This document shows positions 20,871-32,968 of a DNA stretch of 64,000 bases, one piece after another. Both the position numbers and the translations under genes were made by a program. The notes under the pieces are model-generated. The model did no database searches, was not told where the DNA came from, and saw only the letters and a list, made by a program, of their open reading frames with translations. The DNA comes from Costus lasius. Taxonomy: Eukaryota; Streptophyta; Magnoliopsida; Zingiberales; Costaceae. Within the stretch, counting starts at the first letter, position 1. Every line of letters starts with the position of its first letter. Location: positions 34,859,565 through 34,923,564 of the forward strand of contig CM050451.1 of assembly GCA_027563935.2 (NCBI GenBank), written 5' to 3'.

Positions 20871-21117
20871 TAGCCTCGATTTGCGTGAAAATAATTGTGT
20901 GACCTCCTCTTGATGATGGTAACTCTTCCATGTCTTTGATTTTGCTTAAAAATGCCCAAAATAGTTCCTTTTTGCCTAAAAATCATGAAAAACCAAAATA
21001 GAAGTAGACTTTGCAATACTCGATGAATTTAGCATGAAAACAAGTAAAATATCCTCAATTTAGCATGAATAGATATCTAAAATGATACAAAATATACTAT
21101 ATATTTTGGTGTCATCA

Positions 21118-22990
21118 GACCACTTGTTCCATTTGATCCTGAAATCAATAAAACACTTCGTGTGCGCAGGAAGTTAAAACTAGAGGAAGATTTACAAGGG
21201 ACATCGCAACAGGAGATACAAGTAGAAATGTTAGACATGGGAGATAATCAGAGAACACTTAGGGACTATGCAGCCCCTAATCCTCAAGAGATTCACTCTA
21301 GTATAGCTAGACCAGCAATAGAGGCTAATAACTTCGAGATCAAGCCTGCTTTTATTTCAATGATTCAACAGAACCAGTTTGGAGGATCTCCTCTGGAAGA
21401 TCCCAACCAACACTTGTCTTTATTTTTGGAATTATGCGATACTATCAAAATAAATGGTGTTTCTAATGATGCTTTAAGATTAAGACTTTTTCCTTTTTCT
21501 CTTAGGGACCAGGCTAAGACATGGCTTCATTCTCATCCAAACGGTACCTTCACAACTTGGAATCAACTGTCAAATTCCTTCTTGATGAAATACTTCCCCT
21601 CAAGCAAGACACTTCAATTTAGAAATCAAATTACAAACTTTTCACAAAAAGATGGGGAGTCATTCAGCGAGGTCTGGGAGTGATTCAATGAACTACAGCG
21701 GAAGTGTCCTCACCATGGCATTGAAGATTAGGTTTTACTGCAAGATTTTTACTATGGATTATCAAATAATATCAAATTAAATGTGGATGCTGCTGCAGGT
21801 GGAACTCTTATGAGCAAAACACCAGATGCTACCTTCAGACAACTAGAGGAAATGACATTGAATCACAATCAATGGACTGCTGGGAGAGGAGTACTTTACA
21901 AGCCTTCTCAAGGTAAAGGTGATGGTGATGGATGGCAATCCTTAGCAGAGAAGGTAGTCTTTTTGTGAAGTAAGTTTAATTCTATGCAGACTGCTTCTAT
22001 TTCTTCTATCATTTGTGAAATTTGTGGCAATGATGGTCATACTTCTGAAAATTATAGAATAGTTGCTGATCAGGGTAATGAGCAAGTGAATGCCATAGGG
22101 AATTATAATCAAGGTAGACCTAATGACCCCTATTCTAGTACTTACAACCCTGGATGGAGAAATCACCCCAACCTTTAATGGAAAAACAACAATTATGAGA
22201 GGGGACAAACTGAGAATAAAGGATTCCAAAGGGCAAATCCTATCCAAAATCAAAACCAAAACATGGATCAAAGTTCTGAGTTAAAATCAATGCTTGAACA
22301 GATGATGGCCAGTCAAAATCAGATTATGGCTAAGCAAGACCAACACATGTCAAAGCAAGATAGACAAATTGAAGGATTTAGAGAAAGGCTTGATCAAATG
22401 AACTCCAGACTGGAAAGAGTAGAAGCACATAATAAGATTTTATAAAACCAAATTGCACAACATGCTAGTGTACCTTACAGACCCCCTGGGAAATTGCCTG
22501 CAAAACCTGAGATAAACCCTAGAGAACACTGTAATGCCATCATGACTAGAAATGGAAAACAACTAGGAGAACCTGGAGGGAGGTTTGAAAACACTGAAAA
22601 AGGGCTTGATGATAATCAAAAGGAATTAGAGTTAGGAGAATCTTCTTCACATGAGGAATCCCAAACTTGTTTACTACCCCAAAAGGGTGATGAACCAAAA
22701 GGAGATGAATTATGTGAGAAAGACAATCCTAACCCTAACTCACCTCCACCCTATAGACCACCAATACCTTTTCCTCAGAGGTTAGTTCAAAACAAATTAG
22801 ACAAGAAGTTTGGCAAATTCCTTGAAATCCTGAAAAAGTTTTATGTTAACATCCCATTTACTAAAGCTATTACTGAAATGCCATCTTATGCAAAATTTTT
22901 AAAGGAGATTTTGTCTAACAAAAGGAAATTAGATGATTATGGTACTTGCATGGTTACTCTAATTGAAGATTGTAGTGCAGTCATTCAAAT
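21118..22990 (+). pseudogene. Athila-like element H: Gag
   Basis: One plus-strand frame (frame of 21162) from 21118 to about 22990, interrupted by in-frame stops near 21682, 21730, 21966, 22178 and 22443. The N-terminal part (LVPFDPE, LRVRRKLKLEE) is followed by an Athila-type Gag core (FISMIQQNQFGG; DPNQHLSLFLELCDTIK; LRLFPFSLRDQAKTWLHS; FLMKYFP; FRNQITNFSQKDGESFSEVW). Then come MTLNHNQWTAGRGVLYKPSQ and a zinc knuckle CEICGNDGHTSENY in which the last Cys is Tyr. A Gln/Met-rich coiled stretch (MLEQMMASQNQIMAKQDQHM) and PGKLPAKPEINPREHCNAI follow. The start is cut by the C insertion at 21118. Many stops show an old copy. Confidence 0.88.
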
Positions 22991-23713
22991 AAACTGCCAC
23001 CTAAACTAAAGGATCCATGTTGTTTTTCTATACTTTGTTCAATTGGCACTATGGCTTTTGACCGAGCCTTATGTGACTTAGGTGCAAGTGTTAGTCTAAT
23101 GCCTCTTTCCACTTACAGGAAACTGAATCTTGGAGAGCTAAAGCCTACATCTATATCCTTGCAGCTCGCAGACTCATCGGTTAAGTATCCTGTAGGTATT
23201 TTGGAAAATGTGCCAATAAAGATAGGTGAGTTTTTCATACCCGCTGATTTTGTAGTATTAGACATGGAGGAAAATTCTAGAAATCCTATAATTCTTGGTT
23301 GACCACTATTGGCCACTGCTAAGGCAAACATAGATGTGAAAGAAGGAAAGATTACTTTTGATATATGTGACAACAAGATTGAATTTAATCTAAATGATTC
23401 ATTGAAAAAATTTTCATACTCAGGATCTTGTTGTAGTGTTGAGATATTTAATGATGAAATTTATGATATTTCAAGTTTGTTTGATGAAACCTCAAATAAT
23501 GAATCTAACAATCTTTCTGAGGGTATTGATAAGAAATTGCAGAAGAAAAAGACAAGGAGGAAGAGAAGAAGAGGAAGCTCTAGATTGATTGACAAAATAG
23601 AAAGGATTCTGAGCAAATTTGGATACTGTTTCAAGATTGAGCCTTATGTTGAAAAATCAGGGGGGCAATTCAGGAGTTCACGATCAAACTCGAGTGTTAA
23701 AGGGTCAAGCTAA
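22990..23713 (+). pseudogene. Athila-like element H: protease region
   Basis: After a frameshift near 22990 the frame continues with a retropepsin-like segment: MAFDRALCDLGASVSLMPLS (active-site loop DLGAS, the form I know from Athila-type elements), LADSSVKYPVGILENVPIKI and ADFVVLDMEENSRNPIILG. A TGA follows the ILG near 23302. It then reads LLATAKANIDVKEGKITFD into an acidic then strongly basic tail (KKKTRRKRRRGSSR) and stops at 23713. No reverse transcriptase, RNase H or integrase follows, so H is non-autonomous. Confidence 0.85.
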
Positions 23714-23753
23714 TGACCTTTAAATTAGCACTTCTTGGGAGGCAACCCAAGCT
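23714..23753 (+). other. Athila-type motif after the protease frame
   Basis: The sequence cttgggaggcaacccaagct is an inverted-repeat-containing motif often seen after Athila-type gag-pol. Its last five bases (23749-23753, AAGCT) are the left TSD of the solo LTR. Confidence 0.65.
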
Positions 23754-25977
23754 TGTTAGTGAATACCAGATGTAATTTAAAATTTTGCAGTCCCAGGACG
23801 CTACAGAAGAATCATTACACCCGAAACATATTCCGGTCCCAAGGATCCATGCGAGAGAGAAGACACAAGGATGTGTTAGAGATGTACCTCTTTTGCTTGT
23901 CTAGTTGCCGAAGCCATGTTGAAGACGATCAAGTGCTCGCCCTCTACAAGTATCCACGCGTTGACTCCTTAACGTTGCTCCCTTCCACGCTTGGTGCTAA
24001 CCTCGGGAAGAGAATCAAGCCTTAGGGTTCCTTCACTTCTCTTGCGCCACCTCCAAGGATCATGCGCCAAGTGCAAGGAAGATGCCGCCAACTCCTTATC
24101 CTCTTCACTCCAAGAGAAGAGGGAGAAGAAGAGTTTCGGCCCTTAGGAAGAGTAAGAGGAAGTGGCGCCACCAATTCCTTCTCCAAGTCACGCCAAGAGG
24201 AGAGGAAGGAGAAGACTTGCGGCCACTAGTAGGAAGAAGGGTTGCGCCACATTGATGTTGTCGCCCTTTGCCCTTGCTCTCGCCCCTCTATGTATGTTCA
24301 CGTCTCCAAGCATTCGAACCATTGAGAGGGGGCACCTAGGGTCCCTTTTATAAGCCAAGAGGCGGTTTAGGGCGGGCCAAGATCATGCCAAGTGGGCGGC
24401 TAGGATGAGAGGAGTTTGTGGTAAGGAAAGTCTCCAAGACTTTGCCATAAACCTCATTCAACCTATCCTTATTTGCCCAATAGCCATATCAGCCCAAGAC
24501 ATGCCTTAGAGGCATTCTTTCCATCCAAGGAGAAGGGCTAGGTGCAACATGCAAGAGTCATTCGGCTAAGCAAGGGTTTGAGGGGAATTAGGGTTTGGAG
24601 GTAAGGTAAGTCTCCAAGATTTTACCATAAATCTTACCCTACTATCCATATGCGCCCAAGCTCTTTCCAAAAGAGCCATCAAGCCATATCAGCCCCAACA
24701 CTTTCCATAGAGGCAAGATACCATCAAAGGATGAAGGGGGAGGCGCCACTTCCTTCCAAAGGAAGCAATTTATGCCACCCACACCCCATTATGCCGCTAG
24801 GCGCCAATGGGGTTGGGTTTCTCTCCATTATACCCTTTTAAGCCAATTCCCTCTTTATGACAACTTATTATTGGGCCTCATTGGAGAATGAGCTAGCCCA
24901 AACTTTATGGCATGGGTTGATTAAGCCATTGGATCCAATCCAATGCAACCCTAATCCAAATGTGACCAATCTAGGTCAATTTCGGGTCAACCTGCCAAAA
25001 TTGAAGTTTGGCTCCAATAACTTTCTTCCAACTCATCAGGCCCATTGGCGCTGATGAAATCTTCCAAATGGATCCAAGTTATCCAATAACTTGATCCTAA
25101 GGCTTCTGATTAAAACAACGTCAAGAGTCTATTGTGTGTGACCCCGTAGGATCCTAATGACGATGGCAACAATGTAAACATCATAAGTAGTGAGGGGTAT
25201 CTAGCAACACATCACTACTACCCATGTCATAGGAATTAAGTCATTATGGCAACAACTCCTAACAAGCAACGAGGATTCCCATTGCATTATAGATCCCTTT
25301 GCCTAAACTGATATCCTGCCATTGGATTACTCTCAAGTTTATCAATCCAATGCACTGGTCATGACTCAACTAGTGTGGCCACACATTCCTGTCATGCACC
25401 AATAAGGTGGGGCACCCCAAATTGGATATCATGCTTCCTCTGAAGGAAGGGGCAAATCCTACTATTGGTCATCCATGTCTCTACGTGACTTATGACAAGC
25501 CCAAAGACAGTCGTTTTGGTCCCCCAATTACGGAGATATGTAAGACTGCATCAAAGCATATCCATCATCAAATCTAGACATGAATACCTCAAGTCTAAGG
25601 ATCAATGCAAACCTCTTGCATGTGAGATTGACTTGTTGACTAGATAAGTCAATCCTCACGGTGGATCACTCCAGTTCATCCAATGCACCTGTATGTCTGC
25701 GTTACTGTGCCCCGCACCTAACCAGCCCATACACCAGTCTTACATGTACCAAAGTTGTCCCATATCTGCTATGGTACCTCGTCTGGGGATAGCTTATGAG
25801 AATGGATCCAATCCAGACTCCTGGGACATTATATATGCAACTCAATACATCAACGCAGGTAGAGAAGTCTGCATAATAACGATCATGCCTCTATAAAGAA
25901 TAATAGTTCTATCAAAGTACATTCAAACAATGCCTGACCATGTCTATACATTGGTCTGCAGGGCATATACACCAACA
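23754..25977 (-). mobile_element. Solo LTR of the second copia family (2,224 bp)
   Basis: Minus orientation: the left end is tgttagtgaatacc and the right end is the complement of TGTTGGTGTATATGCCCTGC. It is flanked by AAGCT at 23749-23753 and 25978-25982. The same family has LTRs at 37096, 46625 and 58750. No internal element sequence is present, so the element collapsed by LTR recombination. Small frames inside (24162, 24650, 25693) are not genes. Confidence 0.93.
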
Positions 25978-25982
25978 AAGCT

Positions 25983-28000
25983 TTCTAACCTCTGTTTTAT
26001 TTTCTTTAACTTAATTTTAACTTAATACTAATTTTTGCAATTTTTTTTGGTAGGAAACAAGAATTGGCGCAAAATTACGGCACTACCGTAACATTCTTTA
26101 CGGTACCGTAATCCCGGTTATTTTTAACCAGAGAGTTTTAACCCATTACGGTACCGCCGTAAATATCTTTACGGTACCGTATTTTGTGACAAAATCTTCC
26201 CGAGAGTTTTTCATTTTACGGCAGTACCGTAAACTTGTTTTCTGTGCCGTAATGTTTGAATTTTAAATTTTTTATTTTTGAATTTTTTTTTTGAATTTTG
26301 AATTTTTCAAAAAAAAAAATATGATCGATTTTACGGCACTGCCGTAACATTCTTTACGGTCGTAATTGTATCTGGCAAACGCGATAAAGGTGCCGTAACA
26401 CCATTTCTTCCGCTGCTGTTTTCGTGTCTTCTCATTCGCTCGTGCACCAATCTGGGATTTCCGACCTTCCCCGACCTTCTGAAGACTCAGGCGACCCTTC
26501 CCATCCGGTTATCACCGCCGATTTGGTAACCTTTCATCCGATTTCACTGTTTTGGCGAGTTTTAACCTAACTTTAGCCCCTTTCACTCGTGTGCTCTCAT
26601 TTCTGAACCAATTTTGGGGTTTTTTTTTTCTATCTGCTTGTGAGAGGATAAGCTTTCGATTCTCTCTTGTTTCAAGATATTCGGACCAATTTCTAGGGAG
26701 ATCTGTGCTGAAACGTGATGAACACAATGAGTGAAATGAGAGGTTCTGTGAACTAGATGACTGATTCTATGCATCACATGCATAAAGACATTAAAAATTT
26801 GAGTACCTACATGGAGGAGATGGGAAATTTCTTGTATGAATGCTTTGATTTTTCAGGATCCCAAGAGGAGTGGAGAGTATGGAGGGCATCAGAGAGCACC
26901 ACCTACTGATCCTAAGGACACCGCAGCATAGAGCACCGAAGAGATAGGATCTGACGGCGGTGAAGATTGGTAGAGTCTTGTGAGTATCACTTTTCCCTTT
27001 TATCTTTTGTCTTTCACTTTATGTATCTTATTGATATTTCATGTGTTGAAGGGAAGGATGCTTCTTCTACACCTTTGTGTCCGCCAGCACTACTACTCTA
27101 TTTTTCATGTTTAACTTTTTGATCTTTGATGGGGTTGTATAATGATTATGATGATATTCTCTTCAATATGGGTGTATTCACTTGATAATATTTTGATGAC
27201 ATGTTAATATTTGATGATGATGAGTAAATTTTGATATGAATGGCCTTGATTGATGTTTGATGTTGATGAATGAATTCAAAATTGAGATTAGAAACAGACC
27301 TATCATGTCAAATTTATTTCTCTTATACATATCTACTTTTGAAATTCTTCATTGGTTGAGGAGTAAGATTTTAGGGAGATATGTTGTTTGAAAATTTGAT
27401 TTAAAAGTGAAACTACGTCTTGAATAAAATCAGTATATGAGTATGAATATTTGAATTGATATTGATTGATTAGTCTAATTGAGGTTTAGTTTATTTTACT
27501 ATTTGTTGGGAAAAAGAATCCAAAATCCACAAAAAAAAAATAGTGAGAGACTCTCCTACTTGGCACTGTGTAAAATTGACAGTGGTACCGAACGACATGG
27601 GCTGAAGTCTAAAAAGAATGAGAGGAATCTATTCACATTAATTCCGCTGTCTTTGGTAAAGATTCCCAATACTAAAAAGACATGAGTTCTATTACATTGA
27701 TTATGTGGTCAGTGTACTCCGATTTCGTCACCAGAAAAAAGGTGGTAATAGAATTAGAGAATGTGATTGATGCAAAAAGGAACAAAAAAAAGTATGTATC
27801 TATGTAGGTAGGTACATGCCATCCAAAAACAAAAAGAAAAACATATGAGTGGAAAAAGATTTTGGATATCCTATTCCTGTAAGCAAAAGTTTGATAAACC
27901 TAAACTGAAAATTGGATAAAGTCTTGAGATTGAAATTCTTTCTTTTATGCAAGTTGCAAAGTTTTATTTGACTAAGTTGTGAATCTTGAGAATTAGATTT
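25983..28000 (+). other. Internal non-coding region of element H
   Basis: Continues the Athila-like element past the solo LTR. It holds homopolymer-rich spacer (25983-26070), the palindrome array (26075-26350), and a region of about 600 bp with short frames but no recognised domain (26400-27000). AT-rich, TGATGATG-rich sequence follows to 28000. I see no pol and no envelope-like frame; a ~40-residue open stretch at about 26770-26908 has no recognisable family. Confidence 0.7.
26075..26350. repeat. Array of ~71-bp paired-palindrome units inside element H
   Basis: TTACGGCACTACCGTAA begins at 26075, with similar palindromes at 26146, 26216 and 26331 (spacing 71, 70, then 115 because of an AT-rich insertion). 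About six bases after each lies a second palindrome such as TTACGGTACCGTAA (26098-26111). Same design as the LTR arrays. Confidence 0.88.
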
Positions 28001-28005
28001 AGAAG

Positions 28006-29678
28006 TGAAAGTCCCCACAAGGGGGGGGGGGAACCCTAAGACATGCGCAGATATGAATTTGCATGGGCGGAATCTAGGGTTTCCTAGGATCGCATAGCAT
28101 GTATTATATGATCAACTTAGAACAACAATGATCATACCATGGCCATTGTTTGTATGATGTCGAGGAAGAAGAGATCGACAGGGGTCTCCTCCAGAGGATG
28201 CGCACACAAGATGAAGAAGCCGCCTACTCCCTTGGTGCTCCTTGTGCTAGCAAGGTTCCAAGAGGTTCTTGTCGTATGAAAAAGGAAGATGATCTCCTTG
28301 CTTGGCGAAAAACTTTCTCCTCTTGTCGTCCACTCTTTTTACACGAGAATGCAAAAACTCTCGAAATCACAAGAGGCCACAAAGGCGTGAAGAGGCAAGC
28401 AACATGAGGCGTGGACACGTAAGTGATCATGCTTTCTAAAAATAGAAATCCACTCCCTCACATGCGATCATGGGTTTACCCCAATCACAAACTCCTCTCC
28501 ATTTGAACCACACGCTCACTTGATGAGCTGGTTCATTTCGGTTTGGTCCAAGACCAATTAACCCAAGCAATCCAGTCTAGATCTCAATTAAACCCTAAGG
28601 CTCCAGATCTAACCGTTGATCTCTTGATGCTTCTGATCTCACTGATCTAGCATCCAATCTCTCGATCGAAGCTTACCGATCTCAAGCTCTAATCAATCAA
28701 ACATGATCAGACCAGATCTCACTCACAATCAGAGATTAATTCCCTTTAAACTGAACCCAAAACAATTCAGTCCACACGATCTGACTTAAGTAAGCCATAT
28801 CATCAAATTGTGCGACCCTGAGGGTTTCCTTTAAATGTCGGTAACAATAACTTACGTTATCACGATCAGAGAGGGGTATCTAGCAACACATCACTGTCTC
28901 CCGATATAAAGGAAAGAGTCTTCCAAGACTACACCCAAACAACAGCACAAGTGTGAATCAACTCACTAGGCATACATGATTCCTTTGCCACTGGATGTTC
29001 TTTATTGGACAAGCCTGCCAAGCTTGTAACTCCAATATGATGAGCATGATTAGATCAGATGAACATAGTCATCTGGGTATGGCCATACACTTTCTCAATC
29101 ATCTCATCCAGGGGGCCCCTTTAGAACATCACACTCCAATGAAGGAGACGGCAATCCTATATCTATCACTAGTGACCTAACATGACTCAAGCTCACCATC
29201 CAAGATAGTCTATAACCATTATGTTTCAAATGATATTGAACTACCTCAAAACAATGACAATCATCATTTAGAAACACAAGTGATCTCAAGTCAGAGGAAA
29301 TGTGCCACTTGTTGCAATCAAGGATTATTCACATTGTGACAAGCAATTGAATAACCTAGTAGGGTCTGTCCAGTACATCCAATGTACCCATGAGTCTACA
29401 TCTTATTCCATGCTCGAAGCATCCTATAAGATTAGAATACATATTAGTCTCAATCATATCAGGGCTGTCTCATGTTCACCAAGATATCTCGACTAAGGAC
29501 TTTACTGCATGTCAGCCTAGCTGAACATCATAGAGACATTATTCAGAAGTACGCTCATTGCAGCAGACAATGTAACAACCTGAATAACAACCATTGCCTT
29601 TATAAACATAAGAGTTTATACATGATACTGTTACAATCCCAAGGCCTCAAACATTAGCCTTAAGGGCATACCCTAACA
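28006..29678 (-). mobile_element. Solo LTR of the first copia family (1,673 bp)
   Basis: Minus orientation, same family as 3141-4849 and 16781-18468. The left end is tgaaagtccccacaaggggg with a long G run, and the right end is the complement of TGTTAGGGTATGCCC. Flanked by AGAAG at 28001-28005 and 29679-29683. No internal sequence remains. Confidence 0.93.
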
Positions 29679-29683
29679 AGAAG

Positions 29684-29847
29684 ATGATATATCTGCTTTA
29701 AAATTTTATGATGCAATTAATGAAGATTTTTCATCGGTGATTGTATGTCAAAAATTTATTTTCCATGAGAATGTCTATGCCTATGATCAAATTTTCAATT
29801 TTCATGGTTTTTGCTTGAGGGCAAGCAAAGTTTGAGCCTTATGTGTT
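29684..29847 (+). other. 3' end of the internal region of element H
   Basis: Short AT-rich tail before the 3' LTR. It contains cttgagggcaagcaaagttt, the purine-rich segment commonly found before Athila-type 3' LTRs. Confidence 0.65.
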
Positions 29848-31720
29848 TGATGACACCGAAATTCATCGTGATTTCTATGCCATTTTATTGAAATTTATGT
29901 GTCATATTCATAGACTTTGCTTGTTTTTATGCCATATTCTATCAATATCTGCGGAATCTACACTCTTTTCTATTTTTGATGATTTTCAGGCAAAAAGGCA
30001 TATTTTTCAGTCGATTTCGAGCAATCCAAGTGCATAATCGAACTCACAACATCAAAAGAAGATCACACGTCAAATTTTAGAAGATTTGGAGCTTCAGAGG
30101 AAATTACGGCACCCCCAACAAATGCTTTACGGTACTGTAATTTGGAGCTTTAATCGGGTAGAGAATCGATGAATGTTACGGCACCGCCGTAAATATCTTT
30201 ACAGTGCCGTAATTAATAGGCATTTTTGGACAGAGACTTTTAGACGATTACGGCACTACCGTAATACTCTTTACGGCACCGTAATTCTAGTCGATTTTCC
30301 ACCCGAGAGATTGCTCACATTACGGCACTACCATAAAGAACAATACGGTACCGTAATCCCAGAAGAATTTCACGCGAGAGCTCACTGTCAAGATTACGGC
30401 CCTGCCGTAAGGATCATTATGGCCGTAATTTCATCGCTGCTCGCGACTTTCCCGTCAACTCAGAAGTCCAATTTTTGCATAGATGATTTCAAACGATCCA
30501 GGCATTTAAAGGGGATGCTGTAAGAAGCAAAAAGGGAGCCATCGACGAGACGAAGCCAAACACACCAAAAGCCCCAATTTTGATCCTCCATACATAGAGA
30601 AATCAGAGTTCACGCCGCCGCCTAGGGTTCCGCCGTTGTGACAGATTTCGGGCATCTCCGGTCGTGAAATTTGAGTGGAAGCTACGCATAGAGGAGAAGA
30701 AGACACCCCTGAAGTTTCAACGTGGTCAGAGATCAGACGGAGGAGAAATCACTAGAAAATCGAGCGCCGCTGCTGTTCGCCCAGATTACAGCCGTAAACT
30801 TCTTTACGGCCGTACCGTAATTCTTACACCTCCTTTGTTTCGATTTTCTTCATCATGAATCATTGTAATCTTCCCTCTATGATAGCTTAAACCTCTTTTG
30901 GGACATGGGGGAGTAATTCACTTGAGTTTTAATAACTAGATGACTATCTTTTCTATTATTTCATCTTGTTTAATCTTAGCATGATGATTTTACTCATGTG
31001 ATATTTTGTCCTTAGACTCTCCTCAGATCTATATTATTATTAATGTTTTAGAATTTTCACTATTGACTGAAAAGTAATTGCTTGAGAATTTGGAACCCTA
31101 GAATTGCATGATAGGAACCACTTTTAGGTTAGTTCTTGTTTGTTTGATTCTAGTAAGCTAACTGCCATGATAATAATATAAATCTAGGATTGAGTCTAAG
31201 CTTCCAAACGTGGAGATCTTGTGTGAAAGCAAAGATCGGAACGTTAGAGAACCTTGAGTAAAACTCGTGTCGAGATTCGAATGCATGAAAGTGATCCTTG
31301 AGATTCCACTAGAGATTATCGACTAAGAAGTCGGATGCACGAAAGTGATCCTTGAGTTCTCAGTTTGATGATTTACTTATCATTAGCATTGGGGCGAGAG
31401 CGAAGATTTATCCCTGCATGGTTGTCTGCATGAGAGTGAGATAATCCTTTTATTCATGTAAATTGCATCTTTGTCATGTTGAAATTAAACTGATGAAATC
31501 TCTATTTATATCTAGTCATAAAAATTAAAGTGAATGAAACCCTAGTCCTAGCTTCTCTCTCTAATAATTCCGTTTTAGCGCTTTGGTCTCCGTTTGCTAG
31601 TTTGCACTCTTTCGATTGCCTAGATAGTGAAAAATCAATCATTTGGAACTCAGCAGCATAGGTCTCTGTGGATTCGATACTTTCTTTATTACTTCGAGTA
31701 TCCGTACACTTGCGGACACA
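29848..31720 (+). repeat. 3' LTR of Athila-like element H (1,873 bp)
   Basis: Starts TGATGACACCGAAATTC and ends ...CTTGCGGACACA. It is an inverted relative of the LTR at 19210-21117. The right flank is LTR sequence of E2, so H most simply inserted into E2; ATAGA (31721-31725) would be the TSD. The frame at 30173-30523 translates the palindrome array and is not a gene. Confidence 0.85.
30104..30440. repeat. Five 72-bp paired-palindrome units in the LTR of H
   Basis: Left palindromes start at 30104, 30176, 30248, 30320 and 30394 (spacing 72, 72, 72, 74). Examples are TTACGGCACCGCCGTAA (30176-30192) followed after six bases by TTACAGTGCCGTAA (30199-30212), and TTACGGCACTACCGTAA (30248) followed by TTACGGCACCGTAA (30271-30284). 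An isolated further pair lies at about 30784-30820. Confidence 0.92.
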
Positions 31721-32583
31721 ATAGAGCCCCTCCTTCCTCCTCTCGTCGCTATTCTCTTCCTCTACCTCTAATTCTCCTTCTCTGTTCGCTCCAACCATCT
31801 GCAACTTCAGCTCAGATTTCAAAACTTTGTGACGTCGCCGCCGTTGATACACTGGCCGGATCTCCACGAGACTTTGGCCACCATTCCTCCTTGCCCTAAA
31901 GAACCTCCGGTCGCCAGAATCCGCCTATCCATCGCTCTGATCGCCGGATTGAGAGCACCGACCAACTCCCCTGTTTCCGACTAGTTCACGCCCTAGATCC
32001 GCCTTCCGACATAGTCCTACTTCGTCCGGCCACCGTCCGCCCAGAAACTCTGGCCACAGCTCCACCAACAACATATGAACTTCCAGTTGTAGCAGGTTCG
32101 ATGTCCCTGCACCACCAGACGAACGGCAACGAACGCTGCTCACACGCGCGACTTCCCCTGTTTTCCAGATTTCCCCCGCGTCTCCTGTTTCCTGTTACCT
32201 ATTTCCAATTAATACTAATCTGATTAAGCTATTTCTTGCAAGTATTTGAAGAATCTGGTACTATAAGAATTTTGAAATTTGGCACGACACGGAAGCACGC
32301 ATCTCGATCTAATTTGGATAACTTGGTTCAATCTAATAACGCAGGTATTAAAGGTGCATAAGTATGCTAGAACTCCTGACCCTTGACATGAGTCTGAAGA
32401 ATACATCATGTTCTATATCTTGGTTTAGTCGGCTCAATTTTTTTATATATGGATTTTTTCTCCAAGGCATAGCAACTTTTCCCAATTGATTATCTTTGTT
32501 CCCTTGGAATTTTGGCTGCTTATTGTATTTTTAGGTTTTAATTACTTTTTTCTAGTTGGCTCATCACGTGTCTTCACCCCACA
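31721..32583 (+). repeat. 5' LTR of E2, 3' part only (863 bp)
   Basis: Matches about 34930-35782 of the 3' LTR, including 'ccagttgtagcaggttcg', 'gcacgacacggaagcacgca' and the end 'gtcttcaccccaca'. About 605 bp of the LTR start are missing at the H junction. Confidence 0.85.
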
Positions 32584-32589
32584 TTAGTT

Positions 32590-32601
32590 TGGTATCAGAG
32601 C
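32590..32601 (+). other. Primer-binding site of E2
   Basis: TGGTATCAGAGC, six bases after the 5' LTR end; tRNA-iMet type. Confidence 0.92.
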
Positions 32602-32860
32602 AAGTTTGTGAGCAACTCTTGTTTGCCCACACGATCTTTGCATAAAAAAAAAATCATTCTTAGTTTTTGCTTGTGATTCATTCTTACTTTGCATATTTAT
32701 GCTATTTGCTAGTTGTAGCTTAATTGTTAAAAAAAAAAAATTATCATATGCCATGTTTATTCTTCATGTTAGTTAAGTTATTTTCTATTTATTTGCTTAA
32801 AAAAAAAATATTACATGCTTTCATGTTTAGTTGTTCTTATTATTTAGTTTGCATTATTTG

Positions 32861-32863
<3 letters not shown>

Positions 32864-32926
<63 letters not shown>
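32864..32926. repeat. (AT) microsatellite, about 31 units
   Basis: Uninterrupted AT dinucleotide run of about 63 bp in the leader of E2, ending about 43 bases before the start codon of its protein. Confidence 0.95.
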
Positions 32927-32928
<2 letters not shown>

Positions 32929-32968
32929 CTTACACCCTAGTTACACCCCAAACTTCTCATAACATATC

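Larger units (their letters stand above)
19210..21117 (-). repeat. 5' LTR of Athila-like element C (1,908 bp)
   Basis: In minus orientation it starts TGATGACACC (complement at 21117) and ends CGGAAGCCTATCA (19210). It is an inverted relative of the LTR at 29848-31720: both carry the 'aagatttatccc' block, the repeated 'gtgcatccgaa' / 'gcacgaaagtgatcc' block and the palindrome array. GACCA (21118-21122) is the predicted target duplication in element H. The 86-codon minus frame at 20185-20445 lies in the LTR and is not supported. Confidence 0.87.

Noticed and set aside
26512..26783. Short frames on both strands as a possible host gene or envelope-like frame
   Set aside because: No domain, membrane segment pattern or splice structure could be supported; the region lies between the array and the 3' LTR of H.
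30104..30440. CRISPR-like array of palindromic repeats with spacers
   Set aside because: The setting is a plant LTR retrotransposon, the spacers are related to each other, and the same array recurs in other parts of the element family. No cas genes are present.
30173..30523. 116-codon frame in the LTR of H
   Set aside because: It translates the palindrome array; the peptide repeat only reflects the DNA repeat.
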